From positions 62,001 to 126,000 of the forward strand of contig NZ_BMMP01000007.1 in the NCBI RefSeq assembly GCF_014645895.1: a DNA stretch of 64,000 nt, written 5' to 3'. Under the pieces are notes generated by a model. That model ran no database searches. It worked only from the letters and a program-made list of their open reading frames with translations, and was not told the origin of the DNA. Each line of letters opens with the position of its first letter. Within the stretch, counting starts at the first letter, position 1. Both the position numbers and the translations under genes were made by a program. The DNA is from Streptomyces daqingensis. GTDB taxonomy: Bacteria; Actinomycetota; Actinomycetes; Streptomycetales; Streptomycetaceae. Positions 51,603 through 60,000 of this stretch are shown here, one piece after another.

Positions 51603-52853
51603 ATGAGCGCCGAGCCCGCCGACACCGGACACCCGGACCCTCCCCGCTCCGCCTCAGCACCGCTCCCCGTCGACCTGACGGACGAGGCGCGGACACTGCT
51701 GACCGCCCCCTACCCCCTCTACGCGCGGCTGCTCGCCGACCGGCCCGTCCAGCACGTCCGGTTGACCGACGTGGGCCCCTGCTGGATGGTCCTCGGGCAC
51801 CGCGAGGTGCGGGCGGCCCTCACCGACGACCGGCTGCGCAACGACATCCGGCACTCCGCGAACTGGGACGACGACGGCACCTACGCCGTGGGCCCCAACA
51901 TGCTCCAGGCGGACCCGCCGGCCCACACGCGGCTCCGGAGGCTCGTCGCCCGTGAGTTCACGGCACACCGCGTCCAGGCCCTGCGTCCGCGCGTCGAGCG
52001 CATCGCCGGTGAACTCGTCGGCTCCGTCGCCCGGAAAGGCCACGCCGACCTCGTCGAGGAATTCGCCTTCCCCCTGCCCATCACGGTGATCTGCGAACTC
52101 CTCGGCGTACCCGCCGAGGAACGCACCTCCTTCGGCGCCTGGTCGACGGAGATCGTCGCCCCGTCCTCGCCGGAGGCGGCCACAGCGGCGTCCCAGTCGA
52201 TGGGCGCCTACCTCCTCGATCTCGTCGGCCGCAAACGCCGAACACCCCGCCCCGACGCGGGCGACCTGCTGCACGCACTCGTCCGCACCGCCGACGAGGA
52301 CGGCGGTGCGCTCACATCCGACGAACTCCTCGGCATGGCCTTCCTGTTGCTCGTCGCCGGGTACGAGACCACCGCCAACCTGATCTCCAGCGCCGTCCGG
52401 CTCCTCCTCACCCATCCCGGGCAGCTCGCCGCCCTGCGCGCGGACCGGTCGCTGCTGGAGGGTGCCGTCGAGGAGGCGCTGCGCTACGAACCACCCGCCC
52501 AGGCCGCGACGTTCCGGTACACGGCGGAGCCCGTGACGCTGGCCGGCGTCCGCATCCCCCAAGGCGAGACGGTGCTGCTCTACCTCGCGGCCGCCAACCG
52601 GGATCCGATCCGCTTTCCGCACCCCGAGCGCTTCGACATCACCCGCGACCCGGCAGCCACCCGTGCGCACCTCTCCTTCGGCCACGGCATCCACCACTGT
52701 CTCGGCGCCCCGCTGGCCCGCCTCGAAGCCTCGATCGCGCTGCGCACACTGCTGGAGCGCCTGCCCGGCCTGGCGCTCGCGGAGGACGCCGAACGGCCGG
52801 ACTGGCGCCCCGGCCTGCTGCGCGGCCTGCGCTCGCTGCAGGTCCGCTGGTGA
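51603..52853 (+). CDS. Cytochrome P450 (bacterial class I, CYP107-like)
   Basis: This is a 416-residue soluble P450. The oxygen-binding I-helix is LLLVAGYETTANL, the ExxR motif is in EEALRYEPP, and the heme loop is FGHGIHHCLGAPLA. The proximal cysteine is present. There is no ferredoxin gene nearby, so redox partners come from elsewhere. GGAG lies before the ATG. Substrate unknown; the TetR neighbour suggests small-molecule induction. Confidence 0.93.
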   Translation: MSAEPADTGHPDPPRSASAPLPVDLTDEARTLLTAPYPLYARLLADRPVQHVRLTDVGPCWMVLGHREVRAALTDDRLRNDIRHSANWDDDGTYAVGPNMLQADPPAHTRLRRLVAREFTAHRVQALRPRVERIAGELVGSVARKGHADLVEEFAFPLPITVICELLGVPAEERTSFGAWSTEIVAPSSPEAATAASQSMGAYLLDLVGRKRRTPRPDAGDLLHALVRTADEDGGALTSDELLGMAFLLLVAGYETTANLISSAVRLLLTHPGQLAALRADRSLLEGAVEEALRYEPPAQAATFRYTAEPVTLAGVRIPQGETVLLYLAAANRDPIRFPHPERFDITRDPAATRAHLSFGHGIHHCLGAPLARLEASIALRTLLERLPGLALAEDAERPDWRPGLLRGLRSLQVRW

Positions 52854-52913
52854 CACGGCCTCGTCGCGGGCGTCGTCACCAGCGGACGTGCGCCGGTACT
52901 GGGCAGGGCCAGG

Positions 52914-53162
52914 TCACCGGTCCACAGGGTCCGGCAGCGGCTCGTCCGTCCAGTGGACGACTTCGTCACCCGCCTTGGCGGAGAGGACCCGTCCGTGCCA
53001 GTCGTCGGTGAAGAGGTCGGCACCGGGGATGGCGTTCCGCTCGGCTCCGTTTCCGGCGAGGCCTCCCGTCTCGGACTTCCCAGGTCGTAGGGACACTTGG
53101 AGGGCGCGGCGCCCGCACAGGAGCCCGGCCGAAGGGGCGGGGGCACGAAGAGGCGAGGGCAC
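52914..53162 (-). CDS. Uncertain short ORF in a 315-base gap
   Basis: An 82-codon frame ends in LFTDDWHGRVLSAKAGDEVVHWTDEPLPDPVDR. That end reads like genuine protein, but the first half is Pro/Arg/Gly-rich and no ribosome site is clear. It may be a remnant or a chance frame. Nothing else is visible between the P450 gene and the next regulator. Confidence 0.25.
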   Translation of the reverse strand: MPSPLRAPAPSAGLLCGRRALQVSLRPGKSETGGLAGNGAERNAIPGADLFTDDWHGRVLSAKAGDEVVHWTDEPLPDPVDR

Positions 53163-53171
53163 GAGAGCAGT

Positions 53172-53882
53172 TCACGACAGGAGCGGGCGCCGGCGGTCGG
53201 CCGAATCGACCATGTCGAGCATGACCCTCTCCAGGAACGTCCCCGCCCTCCGCAGCCGCTGCCCCACGGGGTGGTCGGGCCCGAACTCCTCCGCCGCGGC
53301 GATCGCGGCCCGCGCGGAGTCGAGCGTCAGACGGGCGCCGACCACGACCGAGTGGTACCAGGCGTCGTCGTCGACGACGTAGATGTCACGCCGGCGCCGC
53401 GGATCGCGCTCGCGCCGCGCGAAGCCCTGCTGAACGAGGAAGTTCACGGCCACGGAGACCGAGGCGGGACTGACGTTCAGCCGGCTCGCGAGCTCGGCCG
53501 CGGTACGCCTGCCGTCCTCGGACAGCAGCAGGTCGACGTGGACGCGCGCCGTCGTCCTCGGCATCCCCGACCTGACCGCGAGCTCGACGATCTCCTCTTC
53601 CGTGCCTCCCGCGCGGCCCGGCTCGCCGCCCGCGCGCCGGGGCGCCGGTGAGCCGCGCCGGGCGCGCCGGACCGTCTCCTGGTGCGCCTGGTGCGGCCGG
53701 TAGCCGCCCGGGCCCCCGTTGCGGCCGACCTCGCGGCTGATCGTCGACGTCGGACGGCCGAGCCGCCTGGCGATCTCGGCGTAGGGGAGCCCGTCGGCGA
53801 GTCCGGCCGCGATGCGCTGGCGTTCCTGCTGTGTCAACCGTCCTCCTGGCATCGGACCAGTATTGCCTTCGCCGACATTCAT
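53172..53882 (-). CDS. Regulator fusing an IS30-type HTH_38 to a MarR/GbsR-like winged helix
   Basis: This is a 236-residue protein with two DNA-binding parts. Residues about 15-70 (LTQQERQRIAAGLADGLPYAEIARRLGRPTSTISREVGRNGG) match the HTH_38 found at the N-terminus of IS30-family transposases. Residues about 95-225 form a MarR/GbsR-like domain (RTTARVHVDLLLSEDGRRTAAELASRLNVSPASVSVAVNFLVQQGFARR). No DDE nuclease is present. It is divergent from a P450 gene, and the gap contains repeated CATTGCA boxes. An ATG ten codons later (53852) is an alternative start. Confidence 0.8.
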   Translation of the reverse strand: MNVGEGNTGPMPGGRLTQQERQRIAAGLADGLPYAEIARRLGRPTSTISREVGRNGGPGGYRPHQAHQETVRRARRGSPAPRRAGGEPGRAGGTEEEIVELAVRSGMPRTTARVHVDLLLSEDGRRTAAELASRLNVSPASVSVAVNFLVQQGFARRERDPRRRRDIYVVDDDAWYHSVVVGARLTLDSARAAIAAAEEFGPDHPVGQRLRRAGTFLERVMLDMVDSADRRRPLLS

Positions 53883-53983
53883 TGCAACGCTTCATTGCAT
53901 TCGGCAGCAGCGCCATTGCATCAATTTACCGCCACCCACCTGCATGAATAGCATTCATTCAATTGACGGAAATTGGAATGCAA
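53878..53983. promoter_or_regulatory. Repeated CATTGCA boxes in a divergent promoter region
   Basis: TTCATTGCA occurs at 53878-53886 and 53891-53899, CATTGCA at 53914-53920, and inverted relatives TGCATGAAT (53941-53949) and GGAATGCAA (53975-53983). The segment is strikingly AT-rich for this genome. It is probably the binding array of the fused regulator, covering its own start and the P450 promoter. Confidence 0.5.
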
Positions 53984-54041
53984 CGTAGCTTTCAATATCT
54001 GCTGAACGCGCAACCGCGCGGAACGGCGAGCAGAACGGGGA

Positions 54042-55259
54042 ATGGCTATGGGTGAATCCGTCCACACCGTCACGGCGATGCCGCAGGCACGAGAGCCCGG
54101 CTGCCCCTTCGACCCGCCCGCGGAGCTGCTCGACGCGCGCCGGCACGGCCCCGTCAGCCGCTACACCTTTCCCGGCGGCAGGCCCGGCTGGCTGGTCACC
54201 GGATACGAGCTCGTCAGAGCCGTACTGGCCGACCCCCGGTTCAGCTCGCGCAAGGAGCTGATGCTCCACCCGACCATCGACTTCGGGGACATGGAGATAC
54301 CGCCGGCGCCGCCGGGCGAGTTCCTCCTCATGGACGGCCCCCGGCACCGCCGCTACCGGAAGCCGCTGATGGGGAAGTTCACGGTCCGGCGGATGCGGAT
54401 GCTCACGGAACGCGTCGAGCAGATCACCGCCGGCTGCCTGGACGCCATGGAAGAGGCCGGACCGCCGGCCGAACTGGTGACCGCGTTCGCCAAGCCCATC
54501 CCCGCCGTCGTCATCTGCGAGTTGCTGGGGGTGCCGTACGAGGACCGGGGGTCCTTCCAGGAGCAGATCGACTCGTTCATGAACGGCGAGACGAGCGACG
54601 AGGACCTGACAGCCGCCTACACCGCGACGCAGGATTACCTGGCGGAACTCGTGGCCGCCAAGCGCTCGGACCCCACCGACGACGTGCTCAGCGACCTCAC
54701 CGACAGCGACCTCACCGACGAGGAGCTGCAGGGGATCGCCCTGATCCTGCTGGCCGCCGGGCTCGACACCACCGCCAACATGCTGGCCCTCGGCACCTTC
54801 GCGCTGCTGCGCGACGAGGAGCAACTGGCCTCGTTCCGCGCCGACCCCGCCTTGACCGACCGTGCCGTGGAAGAGCTGCTGCGGTACCTCAGCGTCGCCA
54901 AGACGTTCATGAGGACGGCTCTGGAGGACGTCGAACTGGGGGGCCGGACGATCAAGGCCGGTTCGCGGGTGATCCTTTCGTACAACACGGCCAACCGTGA
55001 CCCGGAGCGCTTCACCGATCCCCACGTGCTCGACCTGCGGAGGCAGCAGGGCGGGCACCTCGCCTTCGGCCACGGCGTCCACCAGTGCCTCGGCCAGCAA
55101 CTGGCGCGGGTCGAGATGGGGGTCGCGTTCCGCGCGCTCTTCGACCGCTTCCCCACACTGCGGCTCGCCGTCCCCGCCGGGGAAGTACGCCTGCGCCCCG
55201 AGACCGCCGACATCTACGGGGTCAAGAGCCTTCCGGTCACCTGGGACGGGGCGCGATGA
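54042..55259 (+). CDS. Cytochrome P450 (second)
   Basis: This is a 405-residue P450 with I-helix LLAAGLDTTANM, ExxR in EELLRY, and heme loop FGHGVHQCLGQQLA. The residue before the threonine pair is Asp, as in many streptomycete enzymes. The start is ATG at 54042, with a second ATG two codons on that has better spacing to GGGGA. Substrate and redox partner are unknown. Confidence 0.93.
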   Translation: MAMGESVHTVTAMPQAREPGCPFDPPAELLDARRHGPVSRYTFPGGRPGWLVTGYELVRAVLADPRFSSRKELMLHPTIDFGDMEIPPAPPGEFLLMDGPRHRRYRKPLMGKFTVRRMRMLTERVEQITAGCLDAMEEAGPPAELVTAFAKPIPAVVICELLGVPYEDRGSFQEQIDSFMNGETSDEDLTAAYTATQDYLAELVAAKRSDPTDDVLSDLTDSDLTDEELQGIALILLAAGLDTTANMLALGTFALLRDEEQLASFRADPALTDRAVEELLRYLSVAKTFMRTALEDVELGGRTIKAGSRVILSYNTANRDPERFTDPHVLDLRRQQGGHLAFGHGVHQCLGQQLARVEMGVAFRALFDRFPTLRLAVPAGEVRLRPETADIYGVKSLPVTWDGAR

Positions 55260-55416
55260 CCTCCGCGCGCGCCTTCACGTAGACCGTGAGCGCCGCATTG
55301 GCGCCGGGACGTGCGCCCTGTCGGTGGCCGGACGTCGATCAAGACTCCGCCCGCCGGAGCTTCGGCTGCCGCTCACCGTGGATCCGTGCGGCACTGAAGC
55401 CTCGTCGCATCCCGGC

Positions 55417-56349
55417 TCACAAGGGGGTCGCCGCGTGGAGGACGGAGACCAGCGCCACGGTCGCGTTGGCCGATGAGAGGGCCGAGGCCGTGGTGCCGGC
55501 AGCGGCCGTCCACAGGGCCAGACCCACGGCGGTGGCGGTAGGAGGCAGGGTGCGGGCGTCAGGTGGAGGTTCGAGCAGTGCGCGCACCCGACGCGGCACC
55601 GGGCCCGGGGCCGCGAAGCCGGCGAGGGACTGAGTGGGGCTGGGACGCGAGACGAGCGCGGCCTTGCCGACGGCACGGGCCACCAGCCGCCGGTCTCCGA
55701 CTGTGCGGGCGGCGGCCTCGTCGGCCCAGCGTTCTGCGCTGAACGCGATGGCCGTCTTCAGCGGACGCAGGAACGGGTTCGCCCGTGCGGCCAGTTGGGC
55801 TGCCAGCAGGAAGCGGTGGTGGTGGGCGACGAGGTGCGTCCGCTCATGGGCGAACAGCGCTTCTCGCTCGTGCTGGTCCAGGCATGTCAGCATCGCCGTG
55901 GAGACGACGATCCGCCCCCGCTCACGGCTGGGGAGGGCGTAGGCGTAGGGGGTCTCGTCGGGCAGTACGGCGATCTGCGTGGCCGGCAGTCCGCGTAGTG
56001 CCCGTACAGCCTGACGTCGTACCCGGGAGTGGCGCCACAGCGTCCGCCCGCAGGCGACCGCCACCGCGACGAGAGCGGGAATGGCGACCTTGCCTGCTAC
56101 TTCGTCGAAGGGGACCGCCTTGCGTACCTCGGGATCGGACCAGCCGTCGGGCAGCGGGTTGCCGGGAAGCTGGGCAGTTCCGACAACCATGATCAGTGCC
56201 AGGCACAGAGTGCTGGACACAGCGAGGACGACGGCCACCGCGGTCAGCAGGCGGGCCGCGGCGCGGGGATCGAGGCGCTGCTGGGCGAGTCTGGCGATGG
56301 GCCAGGCCGTCAGGGGCAGGACGAGTGGCAGGAAGACGAATACGCCCAT
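55417..56349 (-). CDS. M56-family membrane metalloprotease (BlaR1/MecR1-like, sensor domain absent)
   Basis: This is a 310-residue protein with membrane helices at about 4-20, 33-57 and 87-101, then a cytoplasmic zinc protease domain with the HEXXH motif HERTH (168-172) in LFAHERTHLVAHHHRF, and a final helix (about 279-305). BlaR1 proteins cleave the BlaI repressor after sensing a signal. The extracellular penicillin-binding sensor domain of BlaR1 is missing, so the trigger must be something else. It starts 4 bases after the blaI stop. The DEAAA segment may supply the third zinc ligand. Confidence 0.88.
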   Translation of the reverse strand: MGVFVFLPLVLPLTAWPIARLAQQRLDPRAAARLLTAVAVVLAVSSTLCLALIMVVGTAQLPGNPLPDGWSDPEVRKAVPFDEVAGKVAIPALVAVAVACGRTLWRHSRVRRQAVRALRGLPATQIAVLPDETPYAYALPSRERGRIVVSTAMLTCLDQHEREALFAHERTHLVAHHHRFLLAAQLAARANPFLRPLKTAIAFSAERWADEAAARTVGDRRLVARAVGKAALVSRPSPTQSLAGFAAPGPVPRRVRALLEPPPDARTLPPTATAVGLALWTAAAGTTASALSSANATVALVSVLHAATPL

Positions 56350-56353
56350 CGCT

Positions 56354-56809
56354 CTAGTCCTCTGCCTCGCTCTCGGCTTCTCCCAGCAGATCACGCAGTA
56401 GCTGTTCGTCCCCGGGCGGCAGGGCCGTCACGAAACTGGTGAGAACCGCCTCCCGGTCCGCCTCGCCGTCCAGTACACGCTGCATCCGCAGCGCGGCCAG
56501 ACCGGCCGGGTCGACGGCCGGCTGCCAGTCGAAGGAGCGTCCCGCCCGCTCACGGGTGACGGCTCCCTTGGCGAGGAGCCGCGAGAGGATGGTCACCACT
56601 GTGGTGTAGGCCAGACCGCTGTCCAGGCGCTCCTGCACCCAGGCTGCGCTGACCGGGCCTTGAGCGGAGTGCAGCGCGGTAAGGACCTGAGCTTCGAGTT
56701 CACCCTGGCCCCGGCGAGGGGCGGAGGAGCCGCTGGCCGGCTTGTGGCTCCGATTCGGCAAGGCCCCCCCTCGCATCGGGTCGCTTCGGACGCTTCCTGA
56801 GGCCGCCAT
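56354..56809 (-). CDS. BlaI/MecI/CopY-family repressor
   Basis: This 151-residue winged-helix repressor contains [58 protein letters not shown]. The C-terminal dimerisation helix ends [18 protein letters not shown]. The first 30 residues are atypical and an ATG at 56776 is an alternative start. It is an operon with the M56 protease and divergent from terD, with the TCTACA operator between them. Confidence 0.9.
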   Translation of the reverse strand: MAASGSVRSDPMRGGALPNRSHKPASGSSAPRRGQGELEAQVLTALHSAQGPVSAAWVQERLDSGLAYTTVVTILSRLLAKGAVTRERAGRSFDWQPAVDPAGLAALRMQRVLDGEADREAVLTSFVTALPPGDEQLLRDLLGEAESEAED

Positions 56810-56838
56810 CGTAGCGAAGGGAGCCTGGACAGATTATT

Positions 56839-56854
56839 TCTACAGTGTTGTAGA
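56839..56854. promoter_or_regulatory. BlaI-type operator between blaI and terD
   Basis: TCTACAGTGTTGTAGA has perfect 6-bp arms around a 4-base spacer. It lies 30 bp before blaI and 37 bp before terD. The same TACA-N4-TGTA core recurs at 58802-58823 and 60001-60018. Confidence 0.7.
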
Positions 56855-56890
56855 TTTACTTGTGCTCCGTCGACACACCAGGAGGAGATC

Positions 56891-57466
56891 ATGGGTGTTT
56901 CCCTGTCCAAAGGCGGAAACGTCTCGCTGAACAAGGAGGCCCCCGGTCTCACCGCGGTACTCGTCGGCCTGGGTTGGGATGTGCGCCTGACGACCGGAGT
57001 GGACCATGATCTCGACGCGAGCGCCCTGCTCTGCGACGAGTCCGGAAAGGTGGTATCCGACCGGCACTTCGTCTTCTACAACAATCTCGCCAGCCCCGAC
57101 GGGGCAGTCGAGCACACCGGCGACAATCTGACCGGGGAGGGTGAGGGCGACGACGAGGTCATCAAGGTCGACTTGGCGGCAGTGCCGACTGACGTCACCA
57201 AGATCGTGTTCCCGGTCTCGATCCACGACGCCGAACAGCGCGGCCAGAACTTCGGGCAGGTGCGTAACGCCTTCATCCGGGTGGTGAACCAGGCCGGTGG
57301 CACCGAACTCGCCCGCTACGACCTGACTGAAGACGCGGCCACTGAGACCGCGATGGTTTTCGGAGAGCTCTACCGTCACGGCGTGGAGTGGAAATTCCGT
57401 GCCGTCGGGCAGGGGTACGCCTCGGGGCTCTCCGGAATTGCCCAGGACTTCGGCGTCGACGTCTGA
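56891..57466 (+). CDS. terD: TerD-family stress protein
   Basis: This is a 191-residue TerD calcium-binding protein: [84 protein letters not shown] [20 protein letters not shown] and FRAVGQGY. Acidic clusters bind calcium. TerD proteins protect against tellurite and other envelope or oxidative stress, with membrane-associated complexes suspected. A strong AGGAGGAG precedes the ATG. Confidence 0.95.
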   Translation: MGVSLSKGGNVSLNKEAPGLTAVLVGLGWDVRLTTGVDHDLDASALLCDESGKVVSDRHFVFYNNLASPDGAVEHTGDNLTGEGEGDDEVIKVDLAAVPTDVTKIVFPVSIHDAEQRGQNFGQVRNAFIRVVNQAGGTELARYDLTEDAATETAMVFGELYRHGVEWKFRAVGQGYASGLSGIAQDFGVDV

Positions 57467-57493
57467 CCTGCGCCGCCGAGGCTCCTCGCCGGA

Positions 57494-57532
57494 GGAGGGA
57501 CGGCAGGCGGACGGACAGCGAGCCGTCCCTCC
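57494..57532. terminator. Bidirectional terminator after terD
   Basis: A perfect 11-bp stem (57494-57504 with 57522-57532) lies between terD and the convergent membrane-protein gene. Confidence 0.7.
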
Positions 57533-57559
57533 GCTTGCCGCGGTGATGCCGGAACGCGT

Positions 57560-57823
57560 TCAGCGTCGCTTTCCGGCGACCACGCGGTATCCGATCAGCA
57601 GAACCAGGGATCCTGCGATGGCCGCGACCCAGGTGGCCAGGTCGAAGAACTGCTTGTCCACCGGCCGGTCGAGCACGGTGGCCGAGAGCCAGCCGCCGAG
57701 GAAGGCTCCGGCGACGCCTATGAGTGTGGTGACGATCAAACCCCCCGGGTCCCGCCCGGGAAGCAGCACCTTGGCCGTCGCTCCCGCGATCAGCCCCAGG
57801 ACGATCCAGCTGATGATGCCCAC
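57560..57823 (-). CDS. GlsB/YeaQ/YmgE-type stress membrane protein
   Basis: This 87-residue protein has three membrane segments: MGIISWIVLGLIAGATAKVLLPG, GLIVTTLIGVAGAFLGGWL and WVAAIAGSLVLLIGYRVV. It matches the transglycosylase-associated/YeaQ family induced by stress. It lies downstream of tatA and terB on the same strand and probably shares their BlaI-controlled promoter. Confidence 0.92.
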   Translation of the reverse strand: MGIISWIVLGLIAGATAKVLLPGRDPGGLIVTTLIGVAGAFLGGWLSATVLDRPVDKQFFDLATWVAAIAGSLVLLIGYRVVAGKRR

Positions 57824-57898
57824 GAGCTCCTCCGTTCTGCGATCGTGCGCGTGAGTCCCTGCCCTCGAGGACGGGACATCGGCGGCGGTGGTCGCGCG

Positions 57899-58150
57899 TC
57901 AGGACCGGTCTCGGTCGCGTGCACCCTCGTGGCCGCCCGCTCCGGGCGCTCCCTCGTCCCGGGGAGGGTGGGCGACATAGGAGGCGGTTCCCGGGCCCCC
58001 GGCCGAGCGGTCCGATTTCAAGGCCCTGGCCTCGCTTTTGAGGATCCGCGCGGACTTGCCCAGGGAACGGGCCAGCTCGGGCAGCTTCCTGGCGCCGAAG
58101 ATGACGACGGCGACGATGACGAGCAGGGCCACTTCACTGATGCCGAACAT
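57899..58150 (-). CDS. tatA: TatA/TatE-type membrane protein
   Basis: This is an 83-residue protein with one membrane helix (FGISEVALLVIVAVVIFGARKLPELARSLG) and the amphipathic helix and charged tail typical of TatA. The FG and LPELAR motifs are intact. GGGGAAG precedes the ATG at 58150. It is probably an extra TatA paralogue for exporting folded proteins under stress; tatC is not here. Confidence 0.88.
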   Translation of the reverse strand: MFGISEVALLVIVAVVIFGARKLPELARSLGKSARILKSEARALKSDRSAGGPGTASYVAHPPRDEGAPGAGGHEGARDRDRS

Positions 58151-58288
58151 GACTTCCCCTTCCTGGCTGTCTGAAGGCGGCGGCACGACAGGTGCGCGGC
58201 GGACAGCCGACTCGAGGTCCGGCAGGCGCGCCCGCCGGAGTCCTCGACCGCGACCGTCCGCCGACCGACGGCCTCTGCGCCTGCCTCG

Positions 58289-58744
58289 TCAGAGATCGAA
58301 CTCGGTGGGGGGCACGTCCAGGGAGAAGCAGGCCTCGCGGACGACGGCGCGTTCCGTCGCGTCGAAGTCACCGTCAGCGCCTCCGATCACGATGCCGATC
58401 TGGATGACGGCGCGCGCTTCGGTGGGCTTCTTCTTCACCTTCGCGATCTCCTGGAGGACGGTGACCTTGCCGAAGTCGAAGTCGGAGGTGAGCTTGCCCA
58501 GATACTCCTCGAAGCGCTGACGGAGATCGTCGGCCGGGAAGTTCTGCAGCACGTCGTTGCTGATGATCAACTGAGCGACTCGCTGCCGTTCCGCGGGATC
58601 GATCGAACCGTCTGCCGCTGCGACCAGGGCGCACATGGCCATGCTCGCGTCACGGAAAGCGCCGCTCTTCAAGTCGTTCTTCTTCGCCTCCAGTTGGGCC
58701 TGCATCGTCTGAGCGGACTCCTTGATGCGATCCCACAGGGCCAT
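58289..58744 (-). CDS. terB: TerB-family tellurite-resistance protein
   Basis: This 151-residue TerB protein reads SMAMCALVAAADGSIDPAERQRVAQLI and later QIGIVIGGADGDFDATERAVVREACFSLDV. The two Asp-rich repeats are the metal-binding parts of the TerB fold. It works with TerC/TerD-type proteins at the membrane. A perfect BlaI-type operator lies 58 bp upstream. It is probably the first gene of a terB-tatA-glsB transcript. Confidence 0.93.
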   Translation of the reverse strand: MALWDRIKESAQTMQAQLEAKKNDLKSGAFRDASMAMCALVAAADGSIDPAERQRVAQLIISNDVLQNFPADDLRQRFEEYLGKLTSDFDFGKVTVLQEIAKVKKKPTEARAVIQIGIVIGGADGDFDATERAVVREACFSLDVPPTEFDL

Positions 58745-58801
58745 GGCGTCTCCAGATGAAGCGGGGGCCTGGGCCGCCGCAACGGCCCAGGCACAACGGG
58801 T

Positions 58802-58823
58802 ACTTCTACAGTAGTGTAGAAGT
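58802..58823. promoter_or_regulatory. BlaI-type operator before terB
   Basis: Perfect 9-bp arms, ACTTCTACA (58802-58810) and TGTAGAAGT (58815-58823), surround GTAG. It is the longest and most symmetrical of the three sites and lies between spo0M and terB. Confidence 0.7.
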
Positions 58824-58847
58824 TACCAGGTTCAGTGAAGACGCCGG

Positions 58848-59834
58848 TCAGTCTTCACCGCCCTCCTCTTCCTCTTCCTCGAAGGCATCGCCGATCTCGT
58901 CGACGACCTCGGCCGCGACGAGTCCGCCGGCCACCCCCACGGCCACCCCGGCAGCACCTGCGGCGACCGCGGTGCCCACACCCGGGCCGGAGGAGCGGTG
59001 GCCGTCGCCGTGATGGAAGCCGCCGTGATGCGACTCCCCGTGCGAGTAGGCGGCATGGGCGCCGTGCTGCTCGACGAGCAGGCGCCCCCAGCCGTCGACC
59101 TTGCTGATCCAGTCCGCGCCGGTGATTTCGTCGTGACGCACGAAGTGCCGGTTGACGACATCCTCGCCGCTGGAGAAGAGCCCGCCGCGCCGGTCGGCTT
59201 CAAGAACGACCTCCACGCCCGAGGGTGAGGCGAGCAGCGTCAGCTCGACCTCGTTCGCCGCGTGCGCGAGCTGAGGGGGCGGGGAGAGTTCGATCTCCTG
59301 ATAGAAGGGCAACTGCTGGCCCGTGCCGCGGATGTGGCCGAGCTCCAAGTCAGCGGAACGGAACCCGTAGCCCAGCTGACCCAGCGCCTCCAGTACTGCC
59401 TCCTGGGCGGGGAGCGGACCGACCCGCAACGGGTCCAGGTCGCCCTTGTCGCGGGCTCCGGCGATGTGCAGCTCTGTCCGTACGCCCAGCGCGATACCGA
59501 GAGGCTGGCCGTGCAGCTCCGTCACCGGCGTCTCCCACGGGAGCGCGAAGGAGAACGGAACACCCCTGCGCTCCCCGGCGTCCAGCCGGAAGCCCCCGCC
59601 CACCGCCACCCGCTCGAAGACCACGGAGGCCTCGTGTTCGTCTTCGTGACCCTCCGCCTCCACCCGGGCGACGAGTTCGAGGACGATCTGCTCGATCTCC
59701 GCGTCCGACGAGCCGCCTTCCAGGTGGACCTGCCCGGTCACTCCTCCCCCGGGCAGAACCGGCTCGTCAGCCAGGACGGTGTCCACGGAAGGACCGCCGA
59801 CCCCCATTGCCCCGAGCAGCTTCTTGAACACCAT
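58848..59834 (-). CDS. Spo0M-like sporulation/stress protein with Gly/Ala helix and acidic tail
   Basis: This is a 328-residue protein. Residues about 1-235 form the Spo0M arrestin-like beta-sandwich fold: MVFKKLLGAMGVGGPSVDTVL, PVLPGGGVTGQVHLEGG, SFALPWETPVTELHGQ. After a His/Gly-rich linker (HGESHHGGFHHGDGHRSS) comes a hydrophobic Gly/Ala/Val stretch of about 25 residues and a Glu-rich end. That end is not part of Bacillus Spo0M and may dock the protein at a membrane. GTG at 59846 is an alternative start, but GGAG spacing favours ATG 59834. Confidence 0.87.
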   Translation of the reverse strand: MVFKKLLGAMGVGGPSVDTVLADEPVLPGGGVTGQVHLEGGSSDAEIEQIVLELVARVEAEGHEDEHEASVVFERVAVGGGFRLDAGERRGVPFSFALPWETPVTELHGQPLGIALGVRTELHIAGARDKGDLDPLRVGPLPAQEAVLEALGQLGYGFRSADLELGHIRGTGQQLPFYQEIELSPPPQLAHAANEVELTLLASPSGVEVVLEADRRGGLFSSGEDVVNRHFVRHDEITGADWISKVDGWGRLLVEQHGAHAAYSHGESHHGGFHHGDGHRSSGPGVGTAVAAGAAGVAVGVAGGLVAAEVVDEIGDAFEEEEEEGGED

Positions 59835-60000
59835 CGTGGCGTTCACTCCTTCTTTCGTTCAGCGTGACTGCGGATCACCTACGGAGCCCGCGGGGGCATC
59901 GACGCACCCGGCGACGGGTGATCCGAACACGCGCACGGCGGCGCAGCGCGCCGCTGCGCGAAGGCATAAGTGCAGGTACGGTTCCATGATCACCCGTTGT

